This document shows, one piece after another, positions 40,709 to 50,330 of a stretch of DNA of 64,000 nucleotides. The stretch covers positions 1,240,001 to 1,304,000 of the forward strand of contig NZ_QVTD01000003.1 in NCBI RefSeq assembly GCF_003429105.1. Reading direction: 5' to 3'. How positions within the stretch are numbered: the stretch's first letter is position 1; each line of letters begins with the position of its first letter. The translations under genes and the position numbers were made by a program. Origin of the DNA: Peribacillus glennii. Lineage in GTDB: Bacteria; Bacillota; Bacilli; Bacillales; DSM-1321. Under the pieces are notes generated by a model. It was given only the letters and a program-made list of their open reading frames with translations, was not told where the DNA came from and did no database searches.

Positions 40709-41896
40709 TTAGTCTCCTTGGATGATCGGTTGTCCGGCCGCAATATTTTCAATAACCTGGTAGAGAATGATTAATTTAACTTTACCATTCTGATTGGTTG
40801 TGTGTAAAATTTTTTCTTTTTTTATTTCTGCATCAGCCGGCAATTGTTTTTTAAGATCGGCCCTGCCCATCTTGGCCGCTTCCTTATGGGCTTGCGCCGG
40901 GGTGTATTCCCTCACGATATCCTCTTTACTTCGTTTGGTCTCCGTCTTATAGCCTATCGGAAGTTCCCATTTCAGAAAGTGGAACGGCCTTACTGTCGTA
41001 TCTTTCTCAAAATGCTTGTACCCTGGATCTTTAAAGCCCCAGATAGGAAGGGAAAAATTTCCGATTGATAAAAAATGCTTTGTCATTTCATCACCATTAA
41101 AAACAGAGAAGTTGGATTTCAACGGGACTTCAATAGTAGAGTTATACCACGTCTCGCCCAATATAACACCTCTCGCTGACACAACTTTAGGGGTGTCTTC
41201 TTTTCCAATTATTCCTGATACAAGGAGCTGCCCCTTGTATACATTATCGTTAACTTTAATCATAGGTTGTCCCTTTTCAACGAACATATCAGCAATAGTA
41301 GCTTTTTTCTTGGCCACCAGATTTTGTGGCGACAGCTTTTTTTCGGCCTTTGGCTGCTTTTTCTCAACAACCTGGAAATGGTAGGTTGTCCCTTTTAATT
41401 CCACACCTATCCAGGTCAAGGCGCTCACATTATCGGAAAGTTTCCGCTGGATCGTATCGACATCGTCAAGCAGGAACTGGACTTTTCCAATTTTCACACC
41501 CATTTTGTCTAATTCTTTTCGTATGGCATATTCCGTTTCCGGATTGGCGTTATGTATCTCTATGCCCCATACCATATTCGAAAGTACGAAGAGGCAGACC
41601 AGAAATGCAAGGCTGCCTGCCAAGAAGCCGCTGTTTTTCAGCAACCTCCTCAGCAGGAACGGCCCACCTTTCCCGCTTATGAAAGTCACTTTACAATCAC
41701 TGCTCCTGACTGTCTCGCGAAGTTTCGGAACCTCTTTCAGGTCGATGCAGAATACAAGGGAGTCGGTTCCCGCGCGCTTAACATCCCATATAGGGATGCC
41801 TTTTTTTAGCAGAGCGTTGATCAGCCTCTCGGTTCCCTTTCCGTTTGCCTTCACTATTACATATCCCGTATAGAAGTTTGTCCATTGATTCTTCAT
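40709..41896 (-). CDS. yqfD: Sporulation protein YqfD
   Basis: Sporulation membrane protein. 395 residues: a soluble N-terminal 85 (opening NFYTGYVIVKANGKGTERLI), one span near 91-110, and a large C-terminal domain likely outside the membrane, ending QPIIQGD. In B. subtilis yqfD is a mother-cell SigE gene in the yqfC-yqfD pair. GGGAGG precedes the ATG. It lies 16 bases below yqfC and runs into phoH. Confidence 0.92.
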   Translation of the reverse strand: MKNQWTNFYTGYVIVKANGKGTERLINALLKKGIPIWDVKRAGTDSLVFCIDLKEVPKLRETVRSSDCKVTFISGKGGPFLLRRLLKNSGFLAGSLAFLVCLFVLSNMVWGIEIHNANPETEYAIRKELDKMGVKIGKVQFLLDDVDTIQRKLSDNVSALTWIGVELKGTTYHFQVVEKKQPKAEKKLSPQNLVAKKKATIADMFVEKGQPMIKVNDNVYKGQLLVSGIIGKEDTPKVVSARGVILGETWYNSTIEVPLKSNFSVFNGDEMTKHFLSIGNFSLPIWGFKDPGYKHFEKDTTVRPFHFLKWELPIGYKTETKRSKEDIVREYTPAQAHKEAAKMGRADLKKQLPADAEIKKEKILHTTNQNGKVKLIILYQVIENIAAGQPIIQGD

Positions 41897-41912
41897 CGGT
41901 TTCCTCCCGGTA

Positions 41913-42197
41913 TCACTCTTTAATAAAATAAACCTGGTCTATTCTCCCCTGCAGCATGATTTCTTCAGGCAAGATTGTTTTGATGACAAATTCATTCCCC
42001 TTTATTAGAAGCTGGCCCTTTTTTAACATAAGCCGCACCTCCGTATCAGTAAAAGTAAGCAATCCTCTATGGTTTTCAATATATATATGCAATTGTCCGA
42101 TCAATGTGATTCTCGGCAGGTCCATCATGACATCTTGCGGAAGGTCCATGGTTTTGACGAGCAGATTTTTAATGTTTTGCCCCCATTTAGGTGCCAT
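41913..42197 (-). CDS. yqfC: YabP/YqfC family sporulation protein YqfC
   Basis: Sporulation protein of 94 residues, with LPRITLIGQLHIYIENHRGL in the middle and a C-terminal KGNEFVIKTILPEEIML that mark the YabP/YqfC fold. In B. subtilis it is under SigE in the mother cell. The ribosome site AAAGGGGG nine bases before the ATG lies inside a perfect 15-bp hairpin (see separate entry), so translation from long transcripts may be blocked. Confidence 0.92.
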   Translation of the reverse strand: MAPKWGQNIKNLLVKTMDLPQDVMMDLPRITLIGQLHIYIENHRGLLTFTDTEVRLMLKKGQLLIKGNEFVIKTILPEEIMLQGRIDQVYFIKE

Positions 42198-42246
42198 AAA
42201 AAAGAACCCCCTTTCATCTCAAATGTATGAAATGAAAGGGGGTTCT
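42198..42246 (-). promoter_or_regulatory. Perfect hairpin over the yqfC ribosome site
   Basis: AGAACCCCCTTTCAT (42246-42232) and ATGAAAGGGGGTTCT (42217-42203) pair without mismatch over a 14-base loop, and a TTTTT run leads straight into the yqfC ATG. It looks both like a terminator for the yqfB side and like a lid on the Shine-Dalgarno GGGGG at 42211-42207. The loop contains CATACATT (42229-42222), like a SigE -10; a matching -35 is not seen. Confidence 0.75.
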
Positions 42247-42281
42247 AGCACAGTTTTTTCCGTAGACCGCAGAGCTTCACG

Positions 42282-42743
42282 CTATCTTCTTCTTCTCTGC
42301 TTTGATTTCGGCGGGCCAAGGACCTCCGCCATGATGATGCCGTCCATAAGTTTTTGCCTGTCAAAGCGCAGATCCGTTTGTTCGATAGGTATTTTGTTTT
42401 CCTCTGCCACTTTGTGAAACACCACTGATTGGTGTTTTGCATGGTCAGGGAGCATTGATTCTCTCGCTTGGTGCAGCTTGGCCTCGATATCACCGACCGC
42501 CTTTTCCAAATGGCTGCGGGATTGTTTAACGTCATCTTGCTGGCGTTGTGGCTTTTTTTCTGTTGATTTTTTTTCCGGATAATTTTCTTCCCAGGCTTCT
42601 TTAAGAATCTCCGGTATCTTTTTTCTCTTTTCTGTCTGTTCTGTTCTGGATGCCCCCCATTTCCCTATAACGGATGAGAGGACACCAATAACTATTATAA
42701 TAACGGGTAGATTACTTATTAATAAATCAAATAAAAAGTCCAT
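42282..42743 (-). CDS. yqfB: Membrane-anchored charged protein in the yqfB position
   Basis: Not firmly recognised. 153 residues: one N-terminal span (about 8-28), then a highly charged tail with many Lys, Glu, Gln and Arg, likely a helical or disordered cytosolic arm, ending KSKQRRRR. The symbol rests on position between floA and yqfC. GGGGG precedes the ATG by six bases. Same strand as nfeD-floA, closed by the hairpin at 42203-42246. Confidence 0.7.
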   Translation of the reverse strand: MDFLFDLLISNLPVIIIVIGVLSSVIGKWGASRTEQTEKRKKIPEILKEAWEENYPEKKSTEKKPQRQQDDVKQSRSHLEKAVGDIEAKLHQARESMLPDHAKHQSVVFHKVAEENKIPIEQTDLRFDRQKLMDGIIMAEVLGPPKSKQRRRR

Positions 42744-42776
42744 CCAACTCCCCCTTTCGGAGATCTGGCTGATCCA

Positions 42777-43769
42777 TTATTTATTATCCTTTGGATCTTT
42801 TGATATCTTGCCGATGGAATCGCGCATTTCTGTATCAGCGGAGATATTTTGAATATTCATATAGTCCATGACTCCGATATTTCCTTCTTTCAACGCCTCT
42901 GCCATAGCTAATGGCACTTCGGCTTCAGCTTCCACAACCTTCGCCCTCATTTCCTGGACGCGCGCCACCATTTCCTGTTCCTGTGCCACAGCCATTGCAC
43001 GGCGCTCCTCGGCTTTAGCCTGGGCGATCTTTTTATCAGCTTCCGCCTGGTCCGTCTGGAGGATCGCTCCAATATTCTTGCCGATATCTACGTCCGCGAT
43101 ATCAATCGAGAGGATTTCAAAAGCAGTACCTGCATCCAATCCCTTAGATAAAACAGTCCTGGATATCATGTCGGGATTTTCAAGTACCTTTTTATGATTT
43201 TCGGATGAACCGATTGTCGATACGATTCCTTCGCCAACACGGGCAATGACCGTTTCTTCTCCTGCCCCGCCTACCAGCCGGTCAATATTCGCACGCACAG
43301 TGATTCTCGCCTTCGCCTTTACCTCGATGCCATCCATGGCCACACCTGCAATGAAAGGTGTCTCAATGACTTTAGGATTTACGCTCATTTGTACGGCCTG
43401 CAAAACATCCCTGCCCGCAAGATCGATGGCCGCACTTCTTTCGAAGGAGAGCTCGATATTGGCTCGCTGTGCTGCAATGAGCGCGTTGACGACACGGTCA
43501 ACATTCCCGCCAGCAAGGTAGTGGCTCTCGAGCTGGTTTGTTGTAACATCCAGACCGGCCTTATGGGCCTTAATAAGCGGATTTACCACACGGTTTGGGA
43601 TGACACGCCTCAACCTCATACCGACCAGTGTAAAAATGCTCACCCTTACGCCTGCGGCAAGTGCGGAAATCCAGAGCATAACCGGTACAAATGTCAAAAA
43701 AACAGCAAGTACGATAATACCCGCGATAATAGCCAAAATTAATAGTATAGTTCCTGAAGCAAATTCCAT
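42777..43769 (-). CDS. floA: Flotillin-like protein FloA
   Basis: Scaffold of membrane microdomains. A short N-terminal hairpin of hydrophobic residues (about 6-50), the SPFH-type domain with [20 protein letters not shown], and a Glu/Ala-rich coiled coil (about 230-300) with many EAE repeats. The ATG at 43769 follows GGAGG at eight bases; the ATG two codons earlier is too close. 330 residues, very close to B. subtilis FloA. It lies 20 bases below nfeD and is probably transcribed with it. Confidence 0.97.
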   Translation of the reverse strand: MEFASGTILLILAIIAGIIVLAVFLTFVPVMLWISALAAGVRVSIFTLVGMRLRRVIPNRVVNPLIKAHKAGLDVTTNQLESHYLAGGNVDRVVNALIAAQRANIELSFERSAAIDLAGRDVLQAVQMSVNPKVIETPFIAGVAMDGIEVKAKARITVRANIDRLVGGAGEETVIARVGEGIVSTIGSSENHKKVLENPDMISRTVLSKGLDAGTAFEILSIDIADVDIGKNIGAILQTDQAEADKKIAQAKAEERRAMAVAQEQEMVARVQEMRAKVVEAEAEVPLAMAEALKEGNIGVMDYMNIQNISADTEMRDSIGKISKDPKDNK

Positions 43770-43789
43770 TCCCATTCCTCCATTGCCAT

Positions 43790-45103
43790 TTATTCGTTCA
43801 CTTCTCTTACGACAATACGCGACCCTTCTGCCTTAATCACCCTCACAAGGGAACCCTTGGTGATAAAGCTCCCCTCTGTGACTACATCCACCCGTTCCTC
43901 GTCAATGAGGGCAGTCCCGGACGGCCTTAAATCAGTCAGGGCACGGCCCTGTTTTCCCATAAGCTCCAAGCGGTTCTGATTCGACACATAGCCTTTTTCT
44001 GTATTCGTTGAATCTGTTAATATAATCTTCTTAAAAAAATTCATTTTCCTTCTAAACACCTTTACGAATAGGATAGAAACCAAAATTGAGGCTGTAAGCG
44101 CAATGAAAATGGAAAGGGCCATGTTCACAACATTCCCTGAAGCCATGAACAAGCTTGCTATTACAGCAACCAATCCAAGCACCCCGGTAATGCCCCCGGG
44201 GAGGAAAAACTCAAGGACAATAAGGAACATCCCGATCACAAACAACGCAACTGTTTCATATCCAGCAAGCCCCGCAACAAGATGGCCGTAGAAAAATAGG
44301 ATCAATGCTGTGATTCCAGCCAGGCCGGGGATGCCGAAGCCCGGAGAGAATACTTCAATCACAAGCCCTACAGCGGCGATTGTTAGAAGGAGCGGGACAA
44401 CGAAAGGGCTGGTTAATAAACGGGCCAGCTTTTCGGAAAACGTTTCGTTTACATGCCGAATATCGGCATCTTCAAGGCCAAATTCTTTTAGCAGCACTGC
44501 ACGTCCGGCTACAGTGCCTTCACTATAGCCTGCCCGTTCGGCTTCTGCAGCGGTCAAGGTGAGGAGGCTTCCTTTTTTTGCCTCGAACTCCGGAAGGTTC
44601 ACCCCTTCCTGAGCCATTGCCCTCGCATACCTCGGATCACGCCCGTTTTGTTCAGCTGCTGTTTCCATCGCTGCGACCCAATAGGATTGCGCTTTTTTTT
44701 CGGCCATATTGCCTGATGAATCAATGACTGCGGCTGAACCCATTGTCGCATTTGGGACCATGTAAATCTCATCGGCATTTAATGAAATATAAGCGCCGGC
44801 GGACAGTGCACGATTGTTTACGAAGGCTGCGGTCCTTATCGGTGTTTCACTGATGAGCTTCCCGATCTTCCCTGCAGCATCAACCGCACCGCCAGGCGTA
44901 TTGATATCAAGTATGACCAGGTCCGCTTTATTGCTCTCCGCTGTTTTCAATGCTCTTTTTAAGAAAGCATATAGCCCGTTTTCTACCGTATCTTCAACCG
45001 GTACAATATAGACTGTTTCACTCTTTGCCGAACTATATTGAGGAAACAGCGCAAAAGCAAACATCGTAAGTATCAAAACAAAGGCTGAGTGCCAAAGTCG
45101 CAA
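43790..45103 (-). CDS. yqeZ: NfeD family membrane serine protease homologue (YqeZ)
   Basis: Long-type NfeD protein, partner of FloA. Signal peptide (about 1-26), a ClpP-like domain with [11 protein letters not shown] and the catalytic NRALSAGAY (Ser near 104) and Lys near 153, four or five spans (about 230-345), and a C-terminal OB fold (380-437). Start is TTG at 45103 with GGAGG upstream. The ClpP-type Ser/Lys pair seems intact, so proteolysis of membrane proteins is possible. Confidence 0.92.
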   Translation of the reverse strand: MRLWHSAFVLILTMFAFALFPQYSSAKSETVYIVPVEDTVENGLYAFLKRALKTAESNKADLVILDINTPGGAVDAAGKIGKLISETPIRTAAFVNNRALSAGAYISLNADEIYMVPNATMGSAAVIDSSGNMAEKKAQSYWVAAMETAAEQNGRDPRYARAMAQEGVNLPEFEAKKGSLLTLTAAEAERAGYSEGTVAGRAVLLKEFGLEDADIRHVNETFSEKLARLLTSPFVVPLLLTIAAVGLVIEVFSPGFGIPGLAGITALILFFYGHLVAGLAGYETVALFVIGMFLIVLEFFLPGGITGVLGLVAVIASLFMASGNVVNMALSIFIALTASILVSILFVKVFRRKMNFFKKIILTDSTNTEKGYVSNQNRLELMGKQGRALTDLRPSGTALIDEERVDVVTEGSFITKGSLVRVIKAEGSRIVVREVNE

Positions 45104-45224
45104 ACGGGATTCCTCCTTTCGGCCTTCTTACCCATTCTATCTTTTCTTACGCAGCTACATCCAGAAAGTTTCATAAAAACAAAGATTTTAAAATCAATTA
45201 TGTGAATTATTACACTACCCGTCG

Positions 45225-45345
45225 ACCCGCTGGCCTATCTTAAGGCGAAAGCAGTGGCGCAGTCAGGCTCACAGGAGTTAGGTCTGACAGGTGTTGCTAC
45301 AGATGCAGTCCACTTACCCTATGTTCCGCTTTTCCACTCAGGATG
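45225..45345. repeat. Degenerate intergenic repeat, copy E
   Basis: In the 312-base gap between yqeY and nfeD. On the minus strand GTCAG-ACCTAACTCCTGTGAGC-CTGAC (45288-45262), a shortened form of the core with the same outer GTCAG/CTGAC stem and CCTGTGA. The remainder is too diverged to align by eye. No gene. Confidence 0.45.
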
Positions 45346-45371
45346 GTATTTTCTTACTTATCTGCCATGTG

Positions 45372-45404
45372 AAAAACCGCAAGCAATATGGATGCCTGCG
45401 GTTT
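45372..45404 (-). terminator. Terminator after yqeY
   Basis: AAACCGCAGGC and GCTTGCGGTTT on the minus strand with a T-run, eleven bases after the yqeY stop. Confidence 0.9.
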
Positions 45405-45415
45405 AGGTTTCGAGT

Positions 45416-45862
45416 TTAGGATAGATGTTGTTGTACTAATTTGTTGACTACGGAGCCGTCTGCCTTGCCTTTTACCTGCGGCATCAAGGCTGCCATAACT
45501 CTCCCCATATCAGCTTTCGAAGTAGCATTTACTTCTTCGATCGTTTGTTTGATGATTTTATTAATTTCCTCTTCTGAGAGCTGCTCCGGTAGATATACCT
45601 CAACGTAGCCAAGTTCGGTACGTATTTTTTCCACGAGATCTGTTCTACCAGCATTTTCAAACTCTTGGAGGGAGTCTTTGCGTTGTTTTAATTCGCGAGA
45701 AAGTACTGTCAATTCTTCCTCTTCTGTCAATTCCTGCCTGCCAGCCTTGATCCCTTCATTTTGAAGGGAGGCTTTGAGCATACGGATAACAGAGAGTCTG
45801 TCCTTTTCCTTGTTCTTCATCGCTTGTTTCATATCATTATTTAAACGCGCGAGTAGACTCAT
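45416..45862 (-). CDS. yqeY: GatB/YqeY family protein
   Basis: Soluble protein of 148 residues related to the tail of Gat[20 protein letters not shown] opens it, and the C-terminal [20 protein letters not shown] is typical. It may assist tRNA-dependent amidation or stress response; function not settled. AGGGTGG precedes the ATG. It follows rpsU by 14 bases. Confidence 0.92.
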   Translation of the reverse strand: MSLLARLNNDMKQAMKNKEKDRLSVIRMLKASLQNEGIKAGRQELTEEEELTVLSRELKQRKDSLQEFENAGRTDLVEKIRTELGYVEVYLPEQLSEEEINKIIKQTIEEVNATSKADMGRVMAALMPQVKGKADGSVVNKLVQQHLS

Positions 45863-45876
45863 TATTCCACCCTCTA

Positions 45877-46050
45877 TTAGAATTTACGTTTTCTTGCAGC
45901 TTCAGACTTCTTCTTACGTTTAACGCTTGGCTTTTCATAGAATTCACGCTTTCTTGCTTCCTGAAGCGATCCTGCTTTAGATACAGTACGTTTGAAACGA
46001 CGAAGAGCATCTTCAAGCGATTCGTTTTTACGAACGACGGTTTTAGACAT
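45877..46050 (-). CDS. rpsU: 30S ribosomal protein S21
   Basis: Small basic ribosomal protein that binds the 16S 3' domain. [20 protein letters not shown] and a C-terminal [18 protein letters not shown]. 57 residues with the ATG at 46050; GGAGGG lies six bases upstream. The longer frame to 46077 is leader. Strong SigA promoter at 46119-46147. Confidence 0.98.
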   Translation of the reverse strand: MSKTVVRKNESLEDALRRFKRTVSKAGSLQEARKREFYEKPSVKRKKKSEAARKRKF

Positions 46051-46118
46051 CTCTTTCCCTCCCTCCGAAAACAACACACTAACTCAAAGTTGGCAACATG
46101 TAAAACATGTACTTAAAT

Positions 46119-46147
46119 AGTATAATATATGCACTATGGCGGGTCAA
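46119..46147 (-). promoter_or_regulatory. SigA promoter of rpsU-yqeY
   Basis: TTGACC (46142-46147), a 17-base spacer, and TATACT (46119-46124) on the minus strand. The leader is about 60 bases. Confidence 0.88.
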
Positions 46148-46335
46148 CTAAATAAGTAAGAAAACTTGCCAATCAGCGAGCCTTTTATGAAGGCGGGGAA
46201 TTGGCATGGATGCATTAAAAGAAGACTCAAAAGCTGAAATGTCCCTATCTTCAAAATGTTCCTTTATGAGCTTGCCCGCGATAACAGACATGTTACCCCT
46301 ATACTTTCCATAAGATGAAAAAAGGGGGAATCATT

Positions 46336-47274
46336 ATGCGCGAGCTTCTTTTTTTTGCTATCTATATATGTATTTTTCTATCAGGAATGGCTTTACTGCG
46401 TATCGGCTTATTCAACCTCTCCGGCGAGCCGTTAAAGGCTGTTCTCTCTCAGGTAACAAATACACCTTGGAAGGGATTTGTCACCGGAACTTTCATTACC
46501 GGCCTTCTCCAAAGCAGTTCGGCGGTAATGGTAATGACGGTGGGTCTTGTTTCAGCAGGCAGTCTGGGTTTTCCTCAGACGATCGGAATCATCCTGGGTT
46601 CCAACATCGGTTCCACTTTAACTGCTGAATTCATGACGTTTTCCCTGGAAACATTAATCGTTCCCGGAGCGGTCACAGGTGCGGCCCTATGGCTAATCCC
46701 AAGGGTTGTTAGTAAGAGCATAGGGACCGCAATAATGGGGCTGGCCGCCATTTTCACGGCTATGAATGGTTTTAAGCAGCTCGCAGGACCGATCTCGGAT
46801 TTTTCAATAACCGATACTCTGATACAAAGCATGGAAAACCACTTATTTATTGCGATTCTAACAGGCATGGTCTTTACTGCGCTCATTCATTCCAGTTCAG
46901 CAACCATCGGCATTGCCATGAGCTTTTTAGCTGGCGGGGAATTAACTGTATCCACAGGAATCGCAATCATGCTGGGATCCAATATCGGTACATGCATTAC
47001 CGGATATATGGCCAGCATCGGATCCGGGGATGAGGCCCGATTTACAGCCTATGCCCATGTCTGGCTGAATGTTCTCGGGGTGCTGGCGTTTATTCCTTTG
47101 ATTCGGCTGCTCGAAAGCTCGGCCGCTTTTTTTACCGCTGATAAAGCGGTTCAACTGGCACACGCCGGCGTTTTATTCAATGTCATCACATCGATGGTAG
47201 TTCTGCCTTTTTCCGGCCGATTTTCAAAGTTCATCTTTTTTCTTCATGGGCCGGCTTCCAGCCGAAAACCGTGA
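46336..47274 (+). CDS. yqeW: Na/Pi cotransporter family protein YqeW
   Basis: Membrane transporter of the NptA type. Two inverted QSSS repeats, TGLLQSSSAVMVM near residue 52 and TALIHSSSATIGIA near 182, and eight or more spans. Substrate probably phosphate with sodium, by family. The ATG at 46336 has GGGGG seven bases upstream; the earlier frame start at 46315 has none. 312 residues. It converges on deoC with only 10 bases between stops. Confidence 0.9.
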   Translation: MRELLFFAIYICIFLSGMALLRIGLFNLSGEPLKAVLSQVTNTPWKGFVTGTFITGLLQSSSAVMVMTVGLVSAGSLGFPQTIGIILGSNIGSTLTAEFMTFSLETLIVPGAVTGAALWLIPRVVSKSIGTAIMGLAAIFTAMNGFKQLAGPISDFSITDTLIQSMENHLFIAILTGMVFTALIHSSSATIGIAMSFLAGGELTVSTGIAIMLGSNIGTCITGYMASIGSGDEARFTAYAHVWLNVLGVLAFIPLIRLLESSAAFFTADKAVQLAHAGVLFNVITSMVVLPFSGRFSKFIFFLHGPASSRKP

Positions 47275-47284
47275 AAAAAGAAGA

Positions 47285-47956
47285 TTAATAATCGGAATCT
47301 GCTGTCAAACCTTTTACGATGGAGACTCCTGCGCTGGCACCGATTCTGGTTGCACCTGCTTCGATTACTTTTTGGGCATCTTCAGCATTGCGTACTCCCC
47401 CGGAAGCCTTCACGCCGATGTCAGGGCCGACTGTTTTTCTCATTAGCGCTACGTCTTCAGCAGTAGCACCTCCAGTAGAGAAGCCGGTTGAAGTCTTCAC
47501 GTAATCAGAACCCGCCTTTACAGAAAGCTCACACGCGCGGACTTTTTCTTCTTCTGTCAAAAGAGAGGTCTCAATGATGACCTTCGTGAGGGCTTTTCCC
47601 TTTGCCGCTTCTACAACAGCACGGATGTCCCTTTCGACAAGCTCATCATCCCTGTCCTTGACAGCACCGATATTGATTACCATATCCACTTCATTGGCCC
47701 CGTTTTCAATTGCATTCCTGACTTCGAACGCTTTCGTTTCCGGAGTGTTTGCCCCTAACGGGAATCCAATGACAGTACAAACCTTAACTCCTGAACCTTT
47801 CAGCAGTTCACTCGCATATTTCACCCATGTCGGATTCACGCAGACGGAAGCAAATTTATATTCGCTTGCCTCTTCACAAAGTACCTTGATTTGCTCTTTT
47901 GTCGCATCGGCTTTTAGCAAGGTGTGGTCAATGAAACCAGCTACATTATTCACCAT
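47285..47956 (-). CDS. deoC: Deoxyribose-phosphate aldolase
   Basis: Splits 2-deoxyribose-5-phosphate to glyceraldehyde-3-phosphate and acetaldehyde in deoxynucleoside use. Catalytic Lys in [10 protein letters not shown] near 155 (Schiff base) and the [10 protein letters not shown] opening. 223 residues. GAAAGGAG precedes the ATG. No nucleoside genes are adjacent. Confidence 0.96.
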   Translation of the reverse strand: MVNNVAGFIDHTLLKADATKEQIKVLCEEASEYKFASVCVNPTWVKYASELLKGSGVKVCTVIGFPLGANTPETKAFEVRNAIENGANEVDMVINIGAVKDRDDELVERDIRAVVEAAKGKALTKVIIETSLLTEEEKVRACELSVKAGSDYVKTSTGFSTGGATAEDVALMRKTVGPDIGVKASGGVRNAEDAQKVIEAGATRIGASAGVSIVKGLTADSDY

Positions 47957-48094
47957 ATTTTATTATCTCCTTTCAAACCGGAACTACGTATAAATACCTT
48001 GTTCATACTATCACGTTTATCAAGCCAATACGAGCCTTTAAACATTGATATTCTAGTTATCTGCTTATCCGGTGGCAATTATGCCCTGGTATGG

Positions 48095-48124
48095 TAAAAG
48101 GCAGCGGCTTAATCTGCCGCTGCC
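48095..48124 (-). terminator. Terminator after mtaB
   Basis: GGCAGCGGC-AGATTAA-GCCGCTGCC, a perfect 9-bp stem on the minus strand, followed by TTTT. It ends the chaperone and modification operon. Confidence 0.95.
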
Positions 48125-48138
48125 CCATTCATACACCA

Positions 48139-49494
48139 TTACCCGTTAACGGCTGCCTTAAATTCACGTTCATCTTTTACGACAGTTACAAATTGTCCTT
48201 CATTATACGGATAACCAGCCTTTGTGATTTTAACCTTGACGATTTCACCAACCATTTCTTCATTGGCAGGGAAAACGACCTTTAAATAATTATCAGTATA
48301 CCCTACAAACAAGCCGCTTTCCGGTTCTTGATCAAAGCGTTCTTCAGGTATCACTTCCAAAACCTCTCCCTCGAAAGCAGAAGCATATTCTTTTGCAAGC
48401 TGATCGGAAAGGGAGATAAGGCGATGGACCCGCACGTTTTTCACTTCTTCATCTACCTGGTCTTCCATTCTTGCAGCGGGCGTGCCTGTACGCTTCGAGT
48501 AAGGGAAAACGTGCAGCTCGGAAAACTTATGTTCTTTAATGAAATGGTAGGTGTCCATGAATTCCTCTTCCGTTTCTCCAGGGAAGCCGACAATGACATC
48601 GGATGTAATGGCCAGTCCTGGAAGCGCCTTTTTAAGCTTGATTAAACGGTCAGCGAAGAATTCCATGGTATATTTTCTTCTCATCCTCTTCAAAACAGTA
48701 TCAGAACCGGATTGAATCGGAATATGGAGATGACGGACAACCTTTTCCGATTTAGCAAGTACTTCAATGACCTCGTCGGTAATCTGGCTCGCTTCAATCG
48801 AAGAAATCCGGATTCGCTTTACCCCTGTGACTTGTTCTTCCAAATCACGAAGGAGCATAGCAAGATTATAATCTTTCATATCTTCCCCATAACCGCCTGT
48901 GTGGATCCCGGTGAGGACGATTTCTTTGTATCCCGCATCGACAAGCTGCTGCGCCTGGCGGATTACTTCCTGAGGATCACGTGACCTCATCAGGCCGCGA
49001 GCCCAAGGAATAATGCAGAAAGTACAAAAGTTATTGCAGCCTTCCTGAATTTTCAGCGAAGCCCGTGTGCGATCGGTAAATGCCGGCACGTCAAGCTCCT
49101 CATAGACGCGCGTTTTCATGATGTTCCCTACACCGTTAATCGGCTGGCGTTCCCGCTTATATTGCTCAATGTATCCGAGCATTTTTGTGCGGTCCTGAGT
49201 ACCTACTACAATATCAACACCAGGAATAGCCATTATCTCTGCCGGTGATGTTTGTGCATAACACCCGGTAACCGTAATGACAGCATCAGGGTTTTTACGG
49301 ATCGCACGCCGTATTACCTGGCGGCTCTTTTTGTCCCCTGTATTTGTAACGGTACATGTATTGATAACATACACATCAGCTGCAGATTCAAAATCCGTAC
49401 GTTCATATCCCTCGGATTTGAACAGCTGCCAAATCGCTTCGGTTTCGTAATGGTTTACTTTACAGCCTAATGTATGGAAAGCTACAGTTGCCAT
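48139..49494 (-). CDS. mtaB: tRNA t6A37 methylthiotransferase MtaB (YqeV)
   Basis: Radical-SAM enzyme that adds a methylthio group to t6A37 of tRNA. The N-terminal UPF0004 part carries LGCKVN, INTCTVTN and TGCYAQ cysteines; the radical-SAM site is CNNFCTFC near residue 145; a TRAM domain ends the protein. The ATG at 49494 follows GGGGTG; a TTG two codons earlier is too close. 451 residues. Directly follows rsmE. Confidence 0.96.
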   Translation of the reverse strand: MATVAFHTLGCKVNHYETEAIWQLFKSEGYERTDFESAADVYVINTCTVTNTGDKKSRQVIRRAIRKNPDAVITVTGCYAQTSPAEIMAIPGVDIVVGTQDRTKMLGYIEQYKRERQPINGVGNIMKTRVYEELDVPAFTDRTRASLKIQEGCNNFCTFCIIPWARGLMRSRDPQEVIRQAQQLVDAGYKEIVLTGIHTGGYGEDMKDYNLAMLLRDLEEQVTGVKRIRISSIEASQITDEVIEVLAKSEKVVRHLHIPIQSGSDTVLKRMRRKYTMEFFADRLIKLKKALPGLAITSDVIVGFPGETEEEFMDTYHFIKEHKFSELHVFPYSKRTGTPAARMEDQVDEEVKNVRVHRLISLSDQLAKEYASAFEGEVLEVIPEERFDQEPESGLFVGYTDNYLKVVFPANEEMVGEIVKVKITKAGYPYNEGQFVTVVKDEREFKAAVNG

Positions 49495-49500
49495 GTTCAA

Positions 49501-50253
49501 TCACCCCAATAATTCTAATTGATAGGAAACAGCACTTAACGCATAAAGCGGGGCTGTTTCTGTCCGTAATATTCTAGGTCCAAGCCCGCAAGCCAGAAAC
49601 CCTGCTTCGATAAGCTTTTCTATTTCACCTTGGGTAAGGCCGCCTTCAGGCCCGAAGACAAAGAGAAGAGACTGCCCCGGCTTTAATTCACTCAGCACTG
49701 ATGCAAGGGCACCGGTTTCCCCTCTTTTTGCTTCTTCTTCATAAGCGATCAGCTTAAAGTCAAATTCCTTTGAGCAAGTGAGCAAATCCGCCAATGTTTT
49801 AGGATCTGAAACATCAGGAATTATGGTTCTATGGGATTGCTCAGCAGCTTCCTTTGCAATTTTCTCAAGGCGTTCCGTTTTCTTCGCAGCTTTTTTTTGA
49901 TCCCATTTCACAATAGAACGGGCAGCAATAAAAGGGATAAATTCGTGTGCGCCAAGTTCCGTCCCTTTTTGAACGATATATTCCAATTTATCCCCTTTAG
50001 GCAGCCCGCTCGCAATCGCTACCCTTACCGGCAGTTCATTATTATCATTCATCCATTCTATAACTGTTCCAACTACAGTTTCATTAACAATTTCTGTAAT
50101 TTCACACAGTGCGGCCTGTCCGTTCTTTTTCACACAGATCAATTTGTCGCCCGGCTCCATCCTCATCACCCTGGTAATGTGATGGTAATCCTCACCTGTA
50201 ATTCTGATGGAATTCTCCTGAACATCATTTTCCTGCAAAAAATATCGCTGCAC
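49501..50253 (-). CDS. rsmE: 16S rRNA m3U1498 methyltransferase RsmE
   Basis: Methylates U1498 of 16S rRNA. An N-terminal PUA-like part and a SPOUT fold with VFGPEGGLTQGE near 197 and LGPRILRTETAPLYALS near 220. I place the start at GTG 50253, giving MQRYFLQEND in line with the family and with AGGTG upstream; the ATGs at 50301 and 50298 would add 15 or more unrelated residues. 250 residues. Next to mtaB. Confidence 0.95.
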   Translation of the reverse strand: MQRYFLQENDVQENSIRITGEDYHHITRVMRMEPGDKLICVKKNGQAALCEITEIVNETVVGTVIEWMNDNNELPVRVAIASGLPKGDKLEYIVQKGTELGAHEFIPFIAARSIVKWDQKKAAKKTERLEKIAKEAAEQSHRTIIPDVSDPKTLADLLTCSKEFDFKLIAYEEEAKRGETGALASVLSELKPGQSLLFVFGPEGGLTQGEIEKLIEAGFLACGLGPRILRTETAPLYALSAVSYQLELLG

Positions 50254-50330
50254 GATTGGCACCTGCTTTTTAGATGTATTGAGGGAAAAATGGCGCATCA
50301 TTATGCATGATAATGAGCGCCTTGGTTGTT

